DNA of 58,797 bases, from positions 1 through 58,797 of the forward strand of contig NZ_JAABNO010000032.1 of assembly GCF_009928445.1 (NCBI RefSeq), read 5' to 3'. Under the pieces are notes generated by a model, which was not told the DNA's origin, made no database searches, and was given only the letters and a program-made list of their open reading frames with translations. Numbering within the stretch: the first letter of the stretch is position 1; each line of letters opens with the position of its first letter. The position numbers and the translations under genes are program-made. This DNA comes from Clostridium sp. C8-1-8. Lineage in GTDB: Bacteria > Bacillota > Clostridia > Clostridiales > Clostridiaceae. Shown here in pieces: positions 16,971 through 24,925 of the stretch.

Positions 16971-17051
16971 TTTGATAATATATTCATTTAGCTATATTTT
17001 AAGCTTATTAAGCTTTATTTTGGTTACATGAATATCAAAAGCCGTATTTCC

Positions 17052-17083
17052 AGAGACTAAGTTTAGACCTAGTCTCTTTTTTT
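17052..17083 (+). terminator. Terminator in the threonine operon leader
   Basis: AGAGACTA (17052-17059) and TAGTCTCT (17070-17077) form an 8-bp stem followed by seven T. It lies between the glycine aptamer and thrC and is the probable expression platform of the riboswitch. Confidence 0.85.
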
Positions 17084-17129
17084 ATATTTTTAAGAGTTTT
17101 AAAACTAATAAATTAAAGGGGGCATACAT

Positions 17130-18611
17130 GTGTTTTATAAAAGTACAAGAGGACAGGAAGATCTAGTAACTGCTTCAGAGGCTATAATTAGGGGAATAGC
17201 TGAAGATGGAGGGTTATTTGTACCGGAATTTTTCCCAGAGCTAGATAAATCTTTTGATGAACTTAAGAACCTAAATTATAAGGAACTAGCTTTTTATGTA
17301 TTGAGTAAGTATCTTGATGACTTTTCAGCTGAAGAACTTAAGGCTTGTATCGAAGGTGCTTACGATGAAAAGTTTGAGGTTCCATCTATAGCACCATTGA
17401 AGTATTCTGCTGGAGCATATTTTTTAGAGCTTTTTCATGGTAGAACCTTAGCTTTTAAAGATATGGCGCTTAGCATACTTCCTTACTTAGTTAAGACTGC
17501 GGCGAAAAGACTTGATATCAATAAGGAGATAGTCATACTTACAGCTACTTCTGGTGATACAGGAAAAGCAGCTTTAGAAGGTTTTGCAAAGGTTGAAGGA
17601 ACTAAGATAGTGGTATTTTACCCTAAGGAAGGGGTAAGTGAGATTCAAAAAAGACAGATGGTTACACAAGAAGGAGACAACACCTTTGTAGTAGGTATTG
17701 AGGGTAACTTTGATGATGCGCAAAATGGAGTAAAAACTATATTTGTGGATTCAGATTTCAACAAGCTTTTAGACGAAAAAGGATACATGTTATCATCTGC
17801 TAATTCTATAAACATAGGAAGGCTTATACCTCAAATAGTTTATTATGTCTATTCTTATCTGACTTTACTGAAGGATGAAAAAATTAAAGCTGGAGAGAAG
17901 ATAAATGTTGTAGTGCCTACTGGTAATTTTGGTAACATATTAGCTGCCTTCTATGCTAAGAATATGGGACTTCCTATAGATAAACTTATATGTGCATCCA
18001 ATGAGAATAAGGTTCTTACTGATTTTATAAGCACAGGAATATATGATAGGAATAGAGAGTTTGTCATAACTAATTCGCCTTCAATGGATATATTAATTTC
18101 TAGTAATCTAGAGAGATTCTTATATGAGATAAGCGGAAAGGACTCAGAGATTATAAATAAATTGATGCAGCAGTTAAAGAATGAGGGCAGGTATGAGATA
18201 ACCTCAGCTATGAAAGAAAGGCTTAATTGTATGTATGGAGGTTTTGCTACAGAAGAAGAAACCGTTGAAGCGATAAGAGAAGTATATGATGCTTCAGAAT
18301 ATGTTTTAGATACTCACACTGCAGTTGCTTATAATGTATTTAAGAAATATATAAATGCTACAAAGGATGAGGCAGTAACTGTAATAGCTTCAACAGCGAG
18401 TCCTTTTAAGTTTCCAAGAAGTGTGAATGAAGCACTTAGTTTTGAAAATAGTAGTGCCTCAGATTTTGACATGGTAGAAAAGCTTTCTAAAAAGTTTAAT
18501 ATAAGAATTCCAAAAGGAATAGATAATCTAGAAAGTAGACCGATAATTCATAAAGCTACCTGTTATAAAGAAAGTATGAAAAATGTAATAGAAGAATTTT
18601 TGAAATTGTAG
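17130..18611 (+). CDS. thrC: Threonine synthase
   Basis: A 493-residue PLP enzyme that converts O-phosphohomoserine to threonine, the last step of the pathway. The N-terminus MFYKSTRGQEDLVTASEAII is typical of the long form of ThrC. The PLP-binding lysine is in GRTLAFKDMA near residue 110, and LTATSGDTGKAALEGF and PTGNFGN are phosphate-binding regions. GTG 17130 is the start, seven bases after AAAGGGGG. An ATG two bases upstream is out of frame and gives only a 12-codon frame. It is first in the thrC-thrB-lysC-hom operon behind the glycine riboswitch. Confidence 0.96.
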   Translation: MFYKSTRGQEDLVTASEAIIRGIAEDGGLFVPEFFPELDKSFDELKNLNYKELAFYVLSKYLDDFSAEELKACIEGAYDEKFEVPSIAPLKYSAGAYFLELFHGRTLAFKDMALSILPYLVKTAAKRLDINKEIVILTATSGDTGKAALEGFAKVEGTKIVVFYPKEGVSEIQKRQMVTQEGDNTFVVGIEGNFDDAQNGVKTIFVDSDFNKLLDEKGYMLSSANSINIGRLIPQIVYYVYSYLTLLKDEKIKAGEKINVVVPTGNFGNILAAFYAKNMGLPIDKLICASNENKVLTDFISTGIYDRNREFVITNSPSMDILISSNLERFLYEISGKDSEIINKLMQQLKNEGRYEITSAMKERLNCMYGGFATEEETVEAIREVYDASEYVLDTHTAVAYNVFKKYINATKDEAVTVIASTASPFKFPRSVNEALSFENSSASDFDMVEKLSKKFNIRIPKGIDNLESRPIIHKATCYKESMKNVIEEFLKL

Positions 18612-18619
18612 GTGATTAG

Positions 18620-19507
18620 ATGGTAGAAGTTAAGGTGCCTGCTACAAGTGCAAATATAGGACCTGGTTTTGATTGCCTTGGATTAGCAGTAAAAAAGTAT
18701 AACAGATTTGTTGTGGAAGAGATAGAAGAAGGACTTGTTTTTGAAGGTTGTGAAGAAGAATTTAAGAATGAAGAAAATCTTATATATGTTTCTATGAAGA
18801 AGTGTTTTGATAAATTAAACTATACACCTACAGGTTTAAGCATAAAGATTGAGGGAGATATACCTGTATCCAGAGGCCTTGGAAGTAGCGCTGCCTGCGT
18901 AGTTGGGGGGGTATTAGCTGCAAATGGATTAACCGGGAGTACTCTCAGTAAGGAAGAGGTTTTAAATCTTGCGGCAGAAATGGAAGGACATCCTGACAAT
19001 ATTACTCCAGCTTTATTTGGAGGAATGACTGTCTCAGTTTCAGAAGAAAATAAAACTATATACAACAAAATAAATATAAAGGAGGAAATAAAGCTTTGTG
19101 CATTAATACCTGATTTTAAGCTCTCTACTGATAAGGCAAGAGCGGTTTTACCTAAAACTATTGATTATAAGCAAGGTGTTTACAATATAGGAAGGGTAGC
19201 ACTTATGATATCAGCTTTGTCTAGTGGAAATTTAGATTTATTAAAGATCGCTTGTAAGGATAAGCTCCATGAAGATTATAGAGCAGAACTAATAGAAAAT
19301 TTTTATGATATAAAAAATAAATGCAGTGAATTTAATGCACTAGCTGTATTTTTAAGTGGTGCAGGTCCAACGATAATGGTTATGCTTAGAAAAGATGATA
19401 GTAGCTTTTTAAATAATATAAGGAATTATTTAGATACATTAAGAAGTAGATGGGAAGTATTGGAGTTAGACATTGATAATGAAGGAGCTCAGGTTAAAGT
19501 ATTATAA
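18620..19507 (+). CDS. thrB: Homoserine kinase
   Basis: A 295-residue GHMP-family kinase that phosphorylates homoserine to O-phosphohomoserine, the substrate of ThrC. The N-terminal VKVPATSANIGPGFDCLG and the ATP-binding PVSRGLGSSAACVVGG (near residue 80) are the standard GHMP motifs, and the third motif lies in FLSGAGPTIMVML. It starts eight bases after the thrC stop with AGGTGAT as ribosome site, so the two are co-transcribed and probably translationally coupled. Confidence 0.95.
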   Translation: MVEVKVPATSANIGPGFDCLGLAVKKYNRFVVEEIEEGLVFEGCEEEFKNEENLIYVSMKKCFDKLNYTPTGLSIKIEGDIPVSRGLGSSAACVVGGVLAANGLTGSTLSKEEVLNLAAEMEGHPDNITPALFGGMTVSVSEENKTIYNKINIKEEIKLCALIPDFKLSTDKARAVLPKTIDYKQGVYNIGRVALMISALSSGNLDLLKIACKDKLHEDYRAELIENFYDIKNKCSEFNALAVFLSGAGPTIMVMLRKDDSSFLNNIRNYLDTLRSRWEVLELDIDNEGAQVKVL

Positions 19508-19561
19508 TTTCAGCAATATTATTTAAATAGTGTAAAAAGGAAATAGGGGGAAAGTAATGAG

Positions 19562-20881
19562 ATGAGTGATGTAGTTGTAGCTAAGTTTGGAGGAAGTTCC
19601 CTTGCTGATAGTGAGCAATTCCAAAAGGTTAAGAATATAGTTTTTGAAAATCCAAGGAGAAAATATGTGGTGCCTTCTGCACCGGGAAAGAGATTTAAGA
19701 AGGATTATAAGATAACTGATCTATTATATCTTTGTTATGAACATGCAAAAAATCAGATATCCTTTGAGGATGTATTTAAGCACATAGAAGAAAGATATAA
19801 GACTTTAGCCTTAGAACTTAAGGTAGATGTAGATATACAAAGCCACCTGGAAGAAATAAAGTTAAAGATAGAAGAAGGAGCTTCAGCAGACTATACAGCA
19901 AGTCGAGGTGAATATTTAAATGGTCTTATACTAGCAGCCTTTTTGAATTACGAATTTGTAGATGCTGCTGAGATAATAAAGTTCAAACATTTTGGAACTT
20001 TAGACATGGCAGCAACAGAAATAGCTGTGAGAGAGAGACTAAAGAATATAGATAAGGCTGTTATACCGGGATTTTATGGATCTATGCCTGATGGAAAAAT
20101 AAAGACTTTTTCTAGAGGAGGTTCCGATATTACAGGAGCTATTATTGCCAGATGTACAAATGCTGAGTTGTATGAGAACTGGACTGATGTTTCGGGATTT
20201 CTGATGGCAGACCCTAATATTGTTGCAAATCCAAAGTCTATAGAGAATGTAACTTATAAAGAGCTTAGAGAATTGTCTTATATGGGGGCAAAAGTGCTTC
20301 ATGAGGAGAGTATTTTCCCTGTAAGAGATGTTGGAATACCTATAAATATAAGAAATACAAATAGGCCTGAAGATAAAGGAACATTTATAGTAGATGAACA
20401 GAGGGTTCAAGCTTATGGGGATACTATAACTGGTATAGCTGGAAAGAAAGACTTTGTTGTAATTGCAATACAAAAAATGCTTATGAACCTTGAACAAGGT
20501 TTTTGCAGAAAGCTTTTAACAATACTTGAAAGCAACGGAGTGTCCTTTGAAAACATGCCTGCAGGAATAGATTCTGTTTCCTTAGTTATAGAAGAGTGTC
20601 AGGTAGGAGATAAGCTTGAAATAATCTTAGAAGAGATTAAGAGACAGTGCAATCCAGATACTATAGATGTTCATCCTAACATGGCTCTTATAGCTACAGT
20701 TGGTAAAGGAATGAATAGGACTAGAGGAGTTGCTACTAAGATATTTAAGAGTCTTTCCGAAGCTGATGTTAATGTGAGGATGATTAATCAAGGTTCTAGT
20801 GAGATAAATGTAATAATAGGTGTTGAAAATGAAGATTTTGAAAATGCGTATAGGGCTATATACAGTGCATTTGTAAAATAG
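19562..20881 (+). CDS. lysC: Aspartate kinase
   Basis: A 439-residue monofunctional aspartokinase that makes 4-phospho-aspartate, the entry to the aspartate family. VAKFGGSSLAD at residues 6-16 is the kinase signature, FSRGGSDITGAIIA lies near residue 183, and ACT regulatory domains fill the last 140 or so residues. The length and the VVPSAPGKRFKKDYKITDLL segment fit the clostridial 437-439-residue form. A minimal frame (ATG AGA TGA at 19557-19565) overlaps the true ATG 19562, which is preceded by AGGGGG. Its place in the threonine operon suggests threonine-directed regulation, though the ACT ligand is not readable. Confidence 0.94.
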   Translation: MSDVVVAKFGGSSLADSEQFQKVKNIVFENPRRKYVVPSAPGKRFKKDYKITDLLYLCYEHAKNQISFEDVFKHIEERYKTLALELKVDVDIQSHLEEIKLKIEEGASADYTASRGEYLNGLILAAFLNYEFVDAAEIIKFKHFGTLDMAATEIAVRERLKNIDKAVIPGFYGSMPDGKIKTFSRGGSDITGAIIARCTNAELYENWTDVSGFLMADPNIVANPKSIENVTYKELRELSYMGAKVLHEESIFPVRDVGIPINIRNTNRPEDKGTFIVDEQRVQAYGDTITGIAGKKDFVVIAIQKMLMNLEQGFCRKLLTILESNGVSFENMPAGIDSVSLVIEECQVGDKLEIILEEIKRQCNPDTIDVHPNMALIATVGKGMNRTRGVATKIFKSLSEADVNVRMINQGSSEINVIIGVENEDFENAYRAIYSAFVK

Positions 20882-20908
20882 AATATATAAAAAGGGGCGA
20901 AAATAGAT

Positions 20909-22204
20909 ATGGAGAAAGTGAGAATAGCCTTATTAGGCTTAGGTAATGTAGGTAAAGGCGTTTGGAAGATATTGAATACTAATAAAGAAGCGATTATGAA
21001 GAGGGCCGGATATGATATAGAAATCGCAAAGATATTGGTAAGAGATAAAAATAAGTACAGAGATATAGAGGTGCCTCAAGAAGTTGTAACTGCAGATGCT
21101 GAGGATATATTCAACGATGACAGCATTAAAATAATTGTAGAGGTTATGGGGGGGGTAGAACCTGCCAAAGAGTATATACTAAGAGCTATAAAAAATAAAA
21201 AACATGTGGTTACAGCTAATAAATTATTAATTGCTACTGATGGTAAGGAGATTTTCGAAGCAGCAGAGAAAAATGAAGTTATAGTAAACTTTGAAGCAAG
21301 TGTGGCTGGGGGAATACCAGTAATTCATGGTATAAATGAGAGCTTGACTGCCAACAAAATTGAGGAAGTTATTGGCATAATAAATGGAACTACAAACTAT
21401 ATCTTAACTAAGATGACCTTAGAGGGAATGGATTTTGAAGATGCACTTAAAGAAGCTCAAGAAAAGGGCTATGCAGAAGCTGACCCAACTTCAGATATTG
21501 AAAGTTATGATGCTGCGTATAAGCTAGCTATATTGACAACATTAGCCTTTGAGACAAATGTAGATGTAAATAATATCTATAGGGAAGGAATAACAAGAAT
21601 AACTTCAAAAGATATAGAGTATGCGAAGGAACTAGGATATGTGATTAAACTTCTTGCTATAGTTAAAGAAGTTGATGAAAAGTTAGAGCTTAGAGTTCAT
21701 CCAACTATGATTCCATCTATTCACCCATTAGCAAATGTCAATGATTCTTTTAATGCTATATTTATAAAAGGTAACGCAGTTGGAGATCTTATGCTTTATG
21801 GAAGAGGTGCAGGGGAGCTGCCAACAGGTAGTGCTGTAGTAGGGGATATAATATCTGTACTAAGAAATGACGGAGAAAGAGCTAGTGTAGTTACTAGTAG
21901 ATATGCAGATAAAGCAATAACTCCTATGGATAACGTAAGCGCAAAATATTATTTAAGGATAACTGTAAAGGATATGCCTGGAGTTTTGGGAGAGATAGCC
22001 ACTACCTTTGGCGAGGAGCAGGTTAGTATAGCTTCCTTTATACAAAAGGCTAGAAGAGAAGATAAAGGACTTGTTTCCATAGTTATTGTTACTCACGATA
22101 CTTTAGAAGGAAGAATAAATAAGTCTTTAGAAAAGATAAATGACTTAGAGATAATTAAAAAAGTAGAGAATGTCATAAGGATAGAAAAGCTTGGATTAAA
22201 GTAA
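20909..22204 (+). CDS. hom: Homoserine dehydrogenase
   Basis: A 431-residue NAD(P)-dependent enzyme that reduces aspartate semialdehyde to homoserine. The Rossmann motif is ALLGLGNVGKGVW at residues 8-20. The catalytic region includes GIINGTTNYILTKM and EAQEKGYAEADPTSDIESYD. A C-terminal ACT domain (YYLRITVKDMPGVLGEIATT) gives allosteric control, usually by threonine. Spacing from lysC is 27 bp with AAAGGGG as ribosome site. It closes the operon; a strong terminator follows. Aspartate semialdehyde dehydrogenase (asd) is not in this window and must be elsewhere. Confidence 0.96.
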   Translation: MEKVRIALLGLGNVGKGVWKILNTNKEAIMKRAGYDIEIAKILVRDKNKYRDIEVPQEVVTADAEDIFNDDSIKIIVEVMGGVEPAKEYILRAIKNKKHVVTANKLLIATDGKEIFEAAEKNEVIVNFEASVAGGIPVIHGINESLTANKIEEVIGIINGTTNYILTKMTLEGMDFEDALKEAQEKGYAEADPTSDIESYDAAYKLAILTTLAFETNVDVNNIYREGITRITSKDIEYAKELGYVIKLLAIVKEVDEKLELRVHPTMIPSIHPLANVNDSFNAIFIKGNAVGDLMLYGRGAGELPTGSAVVGDIISVLRNDGERASVVTSRYADKAITPMDNVSAKYYLRITVKDMPGVLGEIATTFGEEQVSIASFIQKARREDKGLVSIVIVTHDTLEGRINKSLEKINDLEIIKKVENVIRIEKLGLK

Positions 22205-22211
22205 TAATATC

Positions 22212-22257
22212 AATAAAGCCACTTAGTATATTACAGTATTTACTAAGTGGCTTTATT
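22212..22257 (+). terminator. Intrinsic terminator of the threonine operon
   Basis: A perfect 17-bp stem (AATAAAGCCACTTAGTA at 22212-22228 with its complement at 22241-22257) has a 12-base loop and T-rich 3' arm. The gap from here to 22550 has no gene, only the promoter-like site listed next. Confidence 0.9.
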
Positions 22258-22415
22258 GATTTATAGTAATGTATTTTATTGTGTAGAAATGTAAGGTCCT
22301 CACAAGATATAATGTAAAGTTAGTGCTTTTCAGCAAGAAAATTATAAAAAGAATATTAGATTATAAAAAAAATAGTTGTATAAAATAATAAAATTTGATA
22401 AAAAAATTATACATA

Positions 22416-22449
22416 TTGACAAAAAATAATTAATATGGAATATTAATTA
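22416..22449 (+). promoter_or_regulatory. Candidate promoter with overlapping inverted repeat
   Basis: TTGACA (22416-22421) is a perfect -35 box; the -10 is less clear (AATATT or TATTAA near 22439-22446). TAATTAATAT/ATATTAATTA (22427-22436 and 22440-22449) is a perfect 10-bp inverted repeat with a 3-base spacer lying over the promoter spacer, so it could be an operator. In AT-rich DNA such repeats also arise by chance. Confidence 0.35.
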
Positions 22450-22550
22450 AAAGGGTAAAAATATATTAGTCTTTTAATCTTTGAAATATAATTTTTGAAC
22501 AACTTAAAACAAATGGCAAAGGGTATAAAATAACTTTAGGGGAGATAAAT

Positions 22551-23048
22551 GTGAACCTTTATGAAAGGCTCAAGATTAGTAGAAGTATAGTAATTAGTAT
22601 ATTAATGTTAACATCTGTTATGGCTTTAATATGTCCAATTTTAAAAAAGAGTCAGAAGGAAACTTTACAATATAAAACTGAAAAATTTTTTAATGACATA
22701 ATAAATGAACAATATGATGAGGCTTTTAAATTTGTGGATTATAAAGAAAGTAGCAAGCAAGACTTAGCTGAGGTTAAGGGAAGTAAGAAGATAAAATGGA
22801 TTAGCAGGCTAAGGAAGCAGAGGGCTAATGGTATAAGGATAGAGGCTTGCACTAAAGTTAAGATAGACAATACAGAGTATCCTGTAGGGATTGCTAGATT
22901 GATTGTGAATAAAAAAGGAATATTGGAAGAATATGTAGTTGGTATAACCTATGTAAGGATTAATAATGGTTATAAGATAAGAAATATAAGTAAAATAGAT
23001 GATAGCATACAAGAAGCAATTTGCGGAAGAATAGTGGAAACCTATTAG
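22551..23048 (+). CDS. Membrane-anchored protein of unknown function, NTF2-like fold suspected
   Basis: A 165-residue protein with one N-terminal hydrophobic segment (SRSIVISILMLTSVMALICP, about residues 10-30) and a soluble remainder that should face outside. The segment KTEKFFNDIINEQYDEAFKF followed by alternating strands resembles secreted NTF2-like proteins (DUF4878 type), from pattern memory only. The start is GTG 22551 after GGGGAG; an ATG two bases upstream runs straight into TGA. A perfect -35 box lies about 130 bp upstream. No operon partner is clear. Confidence 0.7.
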   Translation: MNLYERLKISRSIVISILMLTSVMALICPILKKSQKETLQYKTEKFFNDIINEQYDEAFKFVDYKESSKQDLAEVKGSKKIKWISRLRKQRANGIRIEACTKVKIDNTEYPVGIARLIVNKKGILEEYVVGITYVRINNGYKIRNISKIDDSIQEAICGRIVETY

Positions 23049-23145
23049 AATTTAAAGCGCCTCTAGTTTCTGATAGCATAATTTATAAATGTAAGTTTTA
23101 GTATGAGGTGGTACATATATATAAATCAATTCGTGGGGGGATTAA

Positions 23146-23484
23146 GTGAATATTCAGATATACGGAGTTAAGAAGTGCTTTGATACAAAGAAAGCAGAAA
23201 GATACTTTAAGGAAAGAAAGATAAAATATCAATTCATAGACTTAAATGTGGTTGGATTAGGAAAACGAGAGCTAGAAAGCGTTAAAAACTCTGTTGGCCT
23301 TAATAACTTAATAAATAAGGATTCTAAAGAGTATGATAAGTCAAACCTTCAGCATATAATAAATAATAGCGTTAAAGAAGAAATTCTACTAAAGAATCCT
23401 AGTCTATACAGGACTCCAATAGTGAGAAATGGTAAGCTGGCTACGGTTGGGTATGAACCAAAGGTGTGGGATATCTGGGAGTAG
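23146..23484 (+). CDS. ArsC/Spx-family thioredoxin-fold protein
   Basis: A 112-residue protein of the ArsC/Spx/YffB family. The N-terminal YGVKKCFDTKKAERYFKERK contains the single active-region Cys at residue 11 in a C-x-x-T arrangement, so it lacks the CXXC redox switch of Spx. The C-terminal PSLYRTPIVRNGKLATVGYE carries the conserved Arg-Thr-Pro turn. Members are glutaredoxin-like reductases or RNA polymerase-binding regulators; which applies is not decidable here. The start is GTG 23146, five bases after a run of six G. Confidence 0.85.
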   Translation: MNIQIYGVKKCFDTKKAERYFKERKIKYQFIDLNVVGLGKRELESVKNSVGLNNLINKDSKEYDKSNLQHIINNSVKEEILLKNPSLYRTPIVRNGKLATVGYEPKVWDIWE

Positions 23485-23788
23485 ATTTATGGTTTATAAC
23501 TAAATTTTAGATTAACGATTAGATAAATACATTATAGAGGTAGAATGAAATATAGATATATATTATTAGGCTAAATAATAATAATATATAAGAGAGTTTA
23601 GGATGTAAACTTAAGACTATAAGAAGGCATATTAAATTAGTTTTGGGTAATAATAGTATAGGTAGTGATAATTATATAAGGCTAATAATGTTAAAATTGC
23701 AAGAGCCTACATTTGTATTATAAATTTTTAATCCATCGCGATATATAAAGTTCATATTTAAATACCACTAAAGAAGCGGGTGAGTAAC

Positions 23789-24106
23789 TTGGATAAGGTA
23801 GAAAGAAAGGTTGGATTAGGAACCTTTTCTCCATTAATATTGATATTATCTATAATCCTATCTTTTAGTTTTGGTAATAATATTGTAATAGGTGATCTTA
23901 TATTAGATTCCATAGGCCTAAAGGCTTGGTCAGATGGACATACTGGAATACACTACACACTGTTCTATACTTTATTAATGGTTGTATTAGCTTATTATGT
24001 TGGTGACAAGTACGAGGAACATTTATGGGCTAGAGCTGGAAAGAATTCTTCTATATTTATACTTGCTCTATTGATGCTAGTTATAATATTTGGATTAGTT
24101 TACTAG
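23789..24106 (+). CDS. Small membrane protein of unknown function
   Basis: About 105 residues with three hydrophobic segments (FSPLILILSIILSFSF, FYTLLMVVLAYYVG and SSIFILALLMLVIIFGLVY). GGGTGA at 23778-23783 favours TTG 23789 as start; GTG 23780 in the same frame is possible but has a weak ribosome site. I do not recognise the family. The 300 bp upstream (23485-23788) shows no other gene or clear signal. Confidence 0.6.
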   Translation: MDKVERKVGLGTFSPLILILSIILSFSFGNNIVIGDLILDSIGLKAWSDGHTGIHYTLFYTLLMVVLAYYVGDKYEEHLWARAGKNSSIFILALLMLVIIFGLVY

Positions 24107-24211
24107 TAACTGCTGTAGTACAAAATTATACTTTAATAATTAACAACTTGTGTCACTATTTGAATTATTAACCGTACTATAATTGAAGTGCTTTTTGTGT
24201 GGTGATTAAAT

Positions 24212-24640
24212 TTGAAAAATGGAAGATTCAAAGCTATTATTATTTTAATGTTGATTGTAATTTCGTGCAATTTGCTAGGATGTAATTCAAGAGAAAAAGA
24301 AATGGATTTTATTAAGATTAAGAATATTACTATGGATAAAATAGATAAAGTAGAATTGTCTTACACTGGTGTAAGTGCTAGAGTTTTGTCTAAGGATGAG
24401 GTACAAGCTTTAGTTAAAATTATTAATACTTCAGGAGATGAAGTGCAGCAGTACGATGGTCCTAATCCTAAAGGGGTTACGGATACACTAGATGTGTATT
24501 TAAAGTCGAAAGACTGTTTTAGCATGTGCCCTTGTAGAGATGGATATTTATTATTCTCTGGTGAAAAAAGCTATATGATTTCGCAACCTCAGTACAACGA
24601 TTTTATAAAGAATATGCTTAATAGTAAAGGTAAGGTTTAA
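24212..24640 (+). CDS. Putative lipoprotein of unknown function
   Basis: A 142-residue protein with a lipoprotein signal: basic MKNGRFK, hydrophobic AIIILMLIVIS, and lipobox LLGC with the lipidated Cys at residue 24. The mature part contains CPCRDG (near residue 108) and no domain that I know. The start is a TTG preceded by GGTGAT. It ends inside its own terminator, whose 5' arm contains the last codons. Confidence 0.65.
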   Translation: MKNGRFKAIIILMLIVISCNLLGCNSREKEMDFIKIKNITMDKIDKVELSYTGVSARVLSKDEVQALVKIINTSGDEVQQYDGPNPKGVTDTLDVYLKSKDCFSMCPCRDGYLLFSGEKSYMISQPQYNDFIKNMLNSKGKV

Positions 24641-24666
24641 TAGTAATTCAAACCTTACCTTTTTTA
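24626..24666 (+). terminator. Intrinsic terminator overlapping the lipoprotein stop codon
   Basis: AAAGGTAAGGTTT (24626-24638) and AAACCTTACCTTT (24650-24662) form a perfect 13-bp stem with T-run. The TAA stop is at 24638-24640, so the 5' arm is coding. Confidence 0.85.
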
Positions 24667-24767
24667 CTATCTAGGAAAGTATATAACTTTTTAATATCTA
24701 AATCTAGCAATATCAAGGGTTTAGAGATACTATTTAGAGTAAACAGTAAGAAAATAAATCATATCCA

Positions 24768-24852
24768 CCTGCCAGATTTTCCTCATATACATTTGGAAAG
24801 GCAGATTCGAAAAAAAGGTTACTGAAGAAAATCTCTTCAGTAACCTTTTTTT
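24768..24852 (+). ncRNA. Structured RNA motif with terminator, copy 1
   Basis: CTGCC (24769-24773) pairs with GGCAG (24800-24804) and TTTCC pairs with GGAAA inside it. This hairpin is followed by an 18-bp terminator hairpin (24811-24828 with 24835-24852). The 42 nt from CTGC onward match a second locus at 56409 at 30 of 42 positions without gaps, and that copy also leads straight into a terminator. It could be the 3' end of a small RNA or an attenuator before the LTA-synthase-like gene 74 bp downstream. I do not recognise a known RNA family. Confidence 0.45.
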
Positions 24853-24925
24853 ATTGGTATACGGATATTTATGTCATTGTTGGGTATCTTAATTACAGAG
24901 AATTTCCTAGGAGGGATACTTTGCA

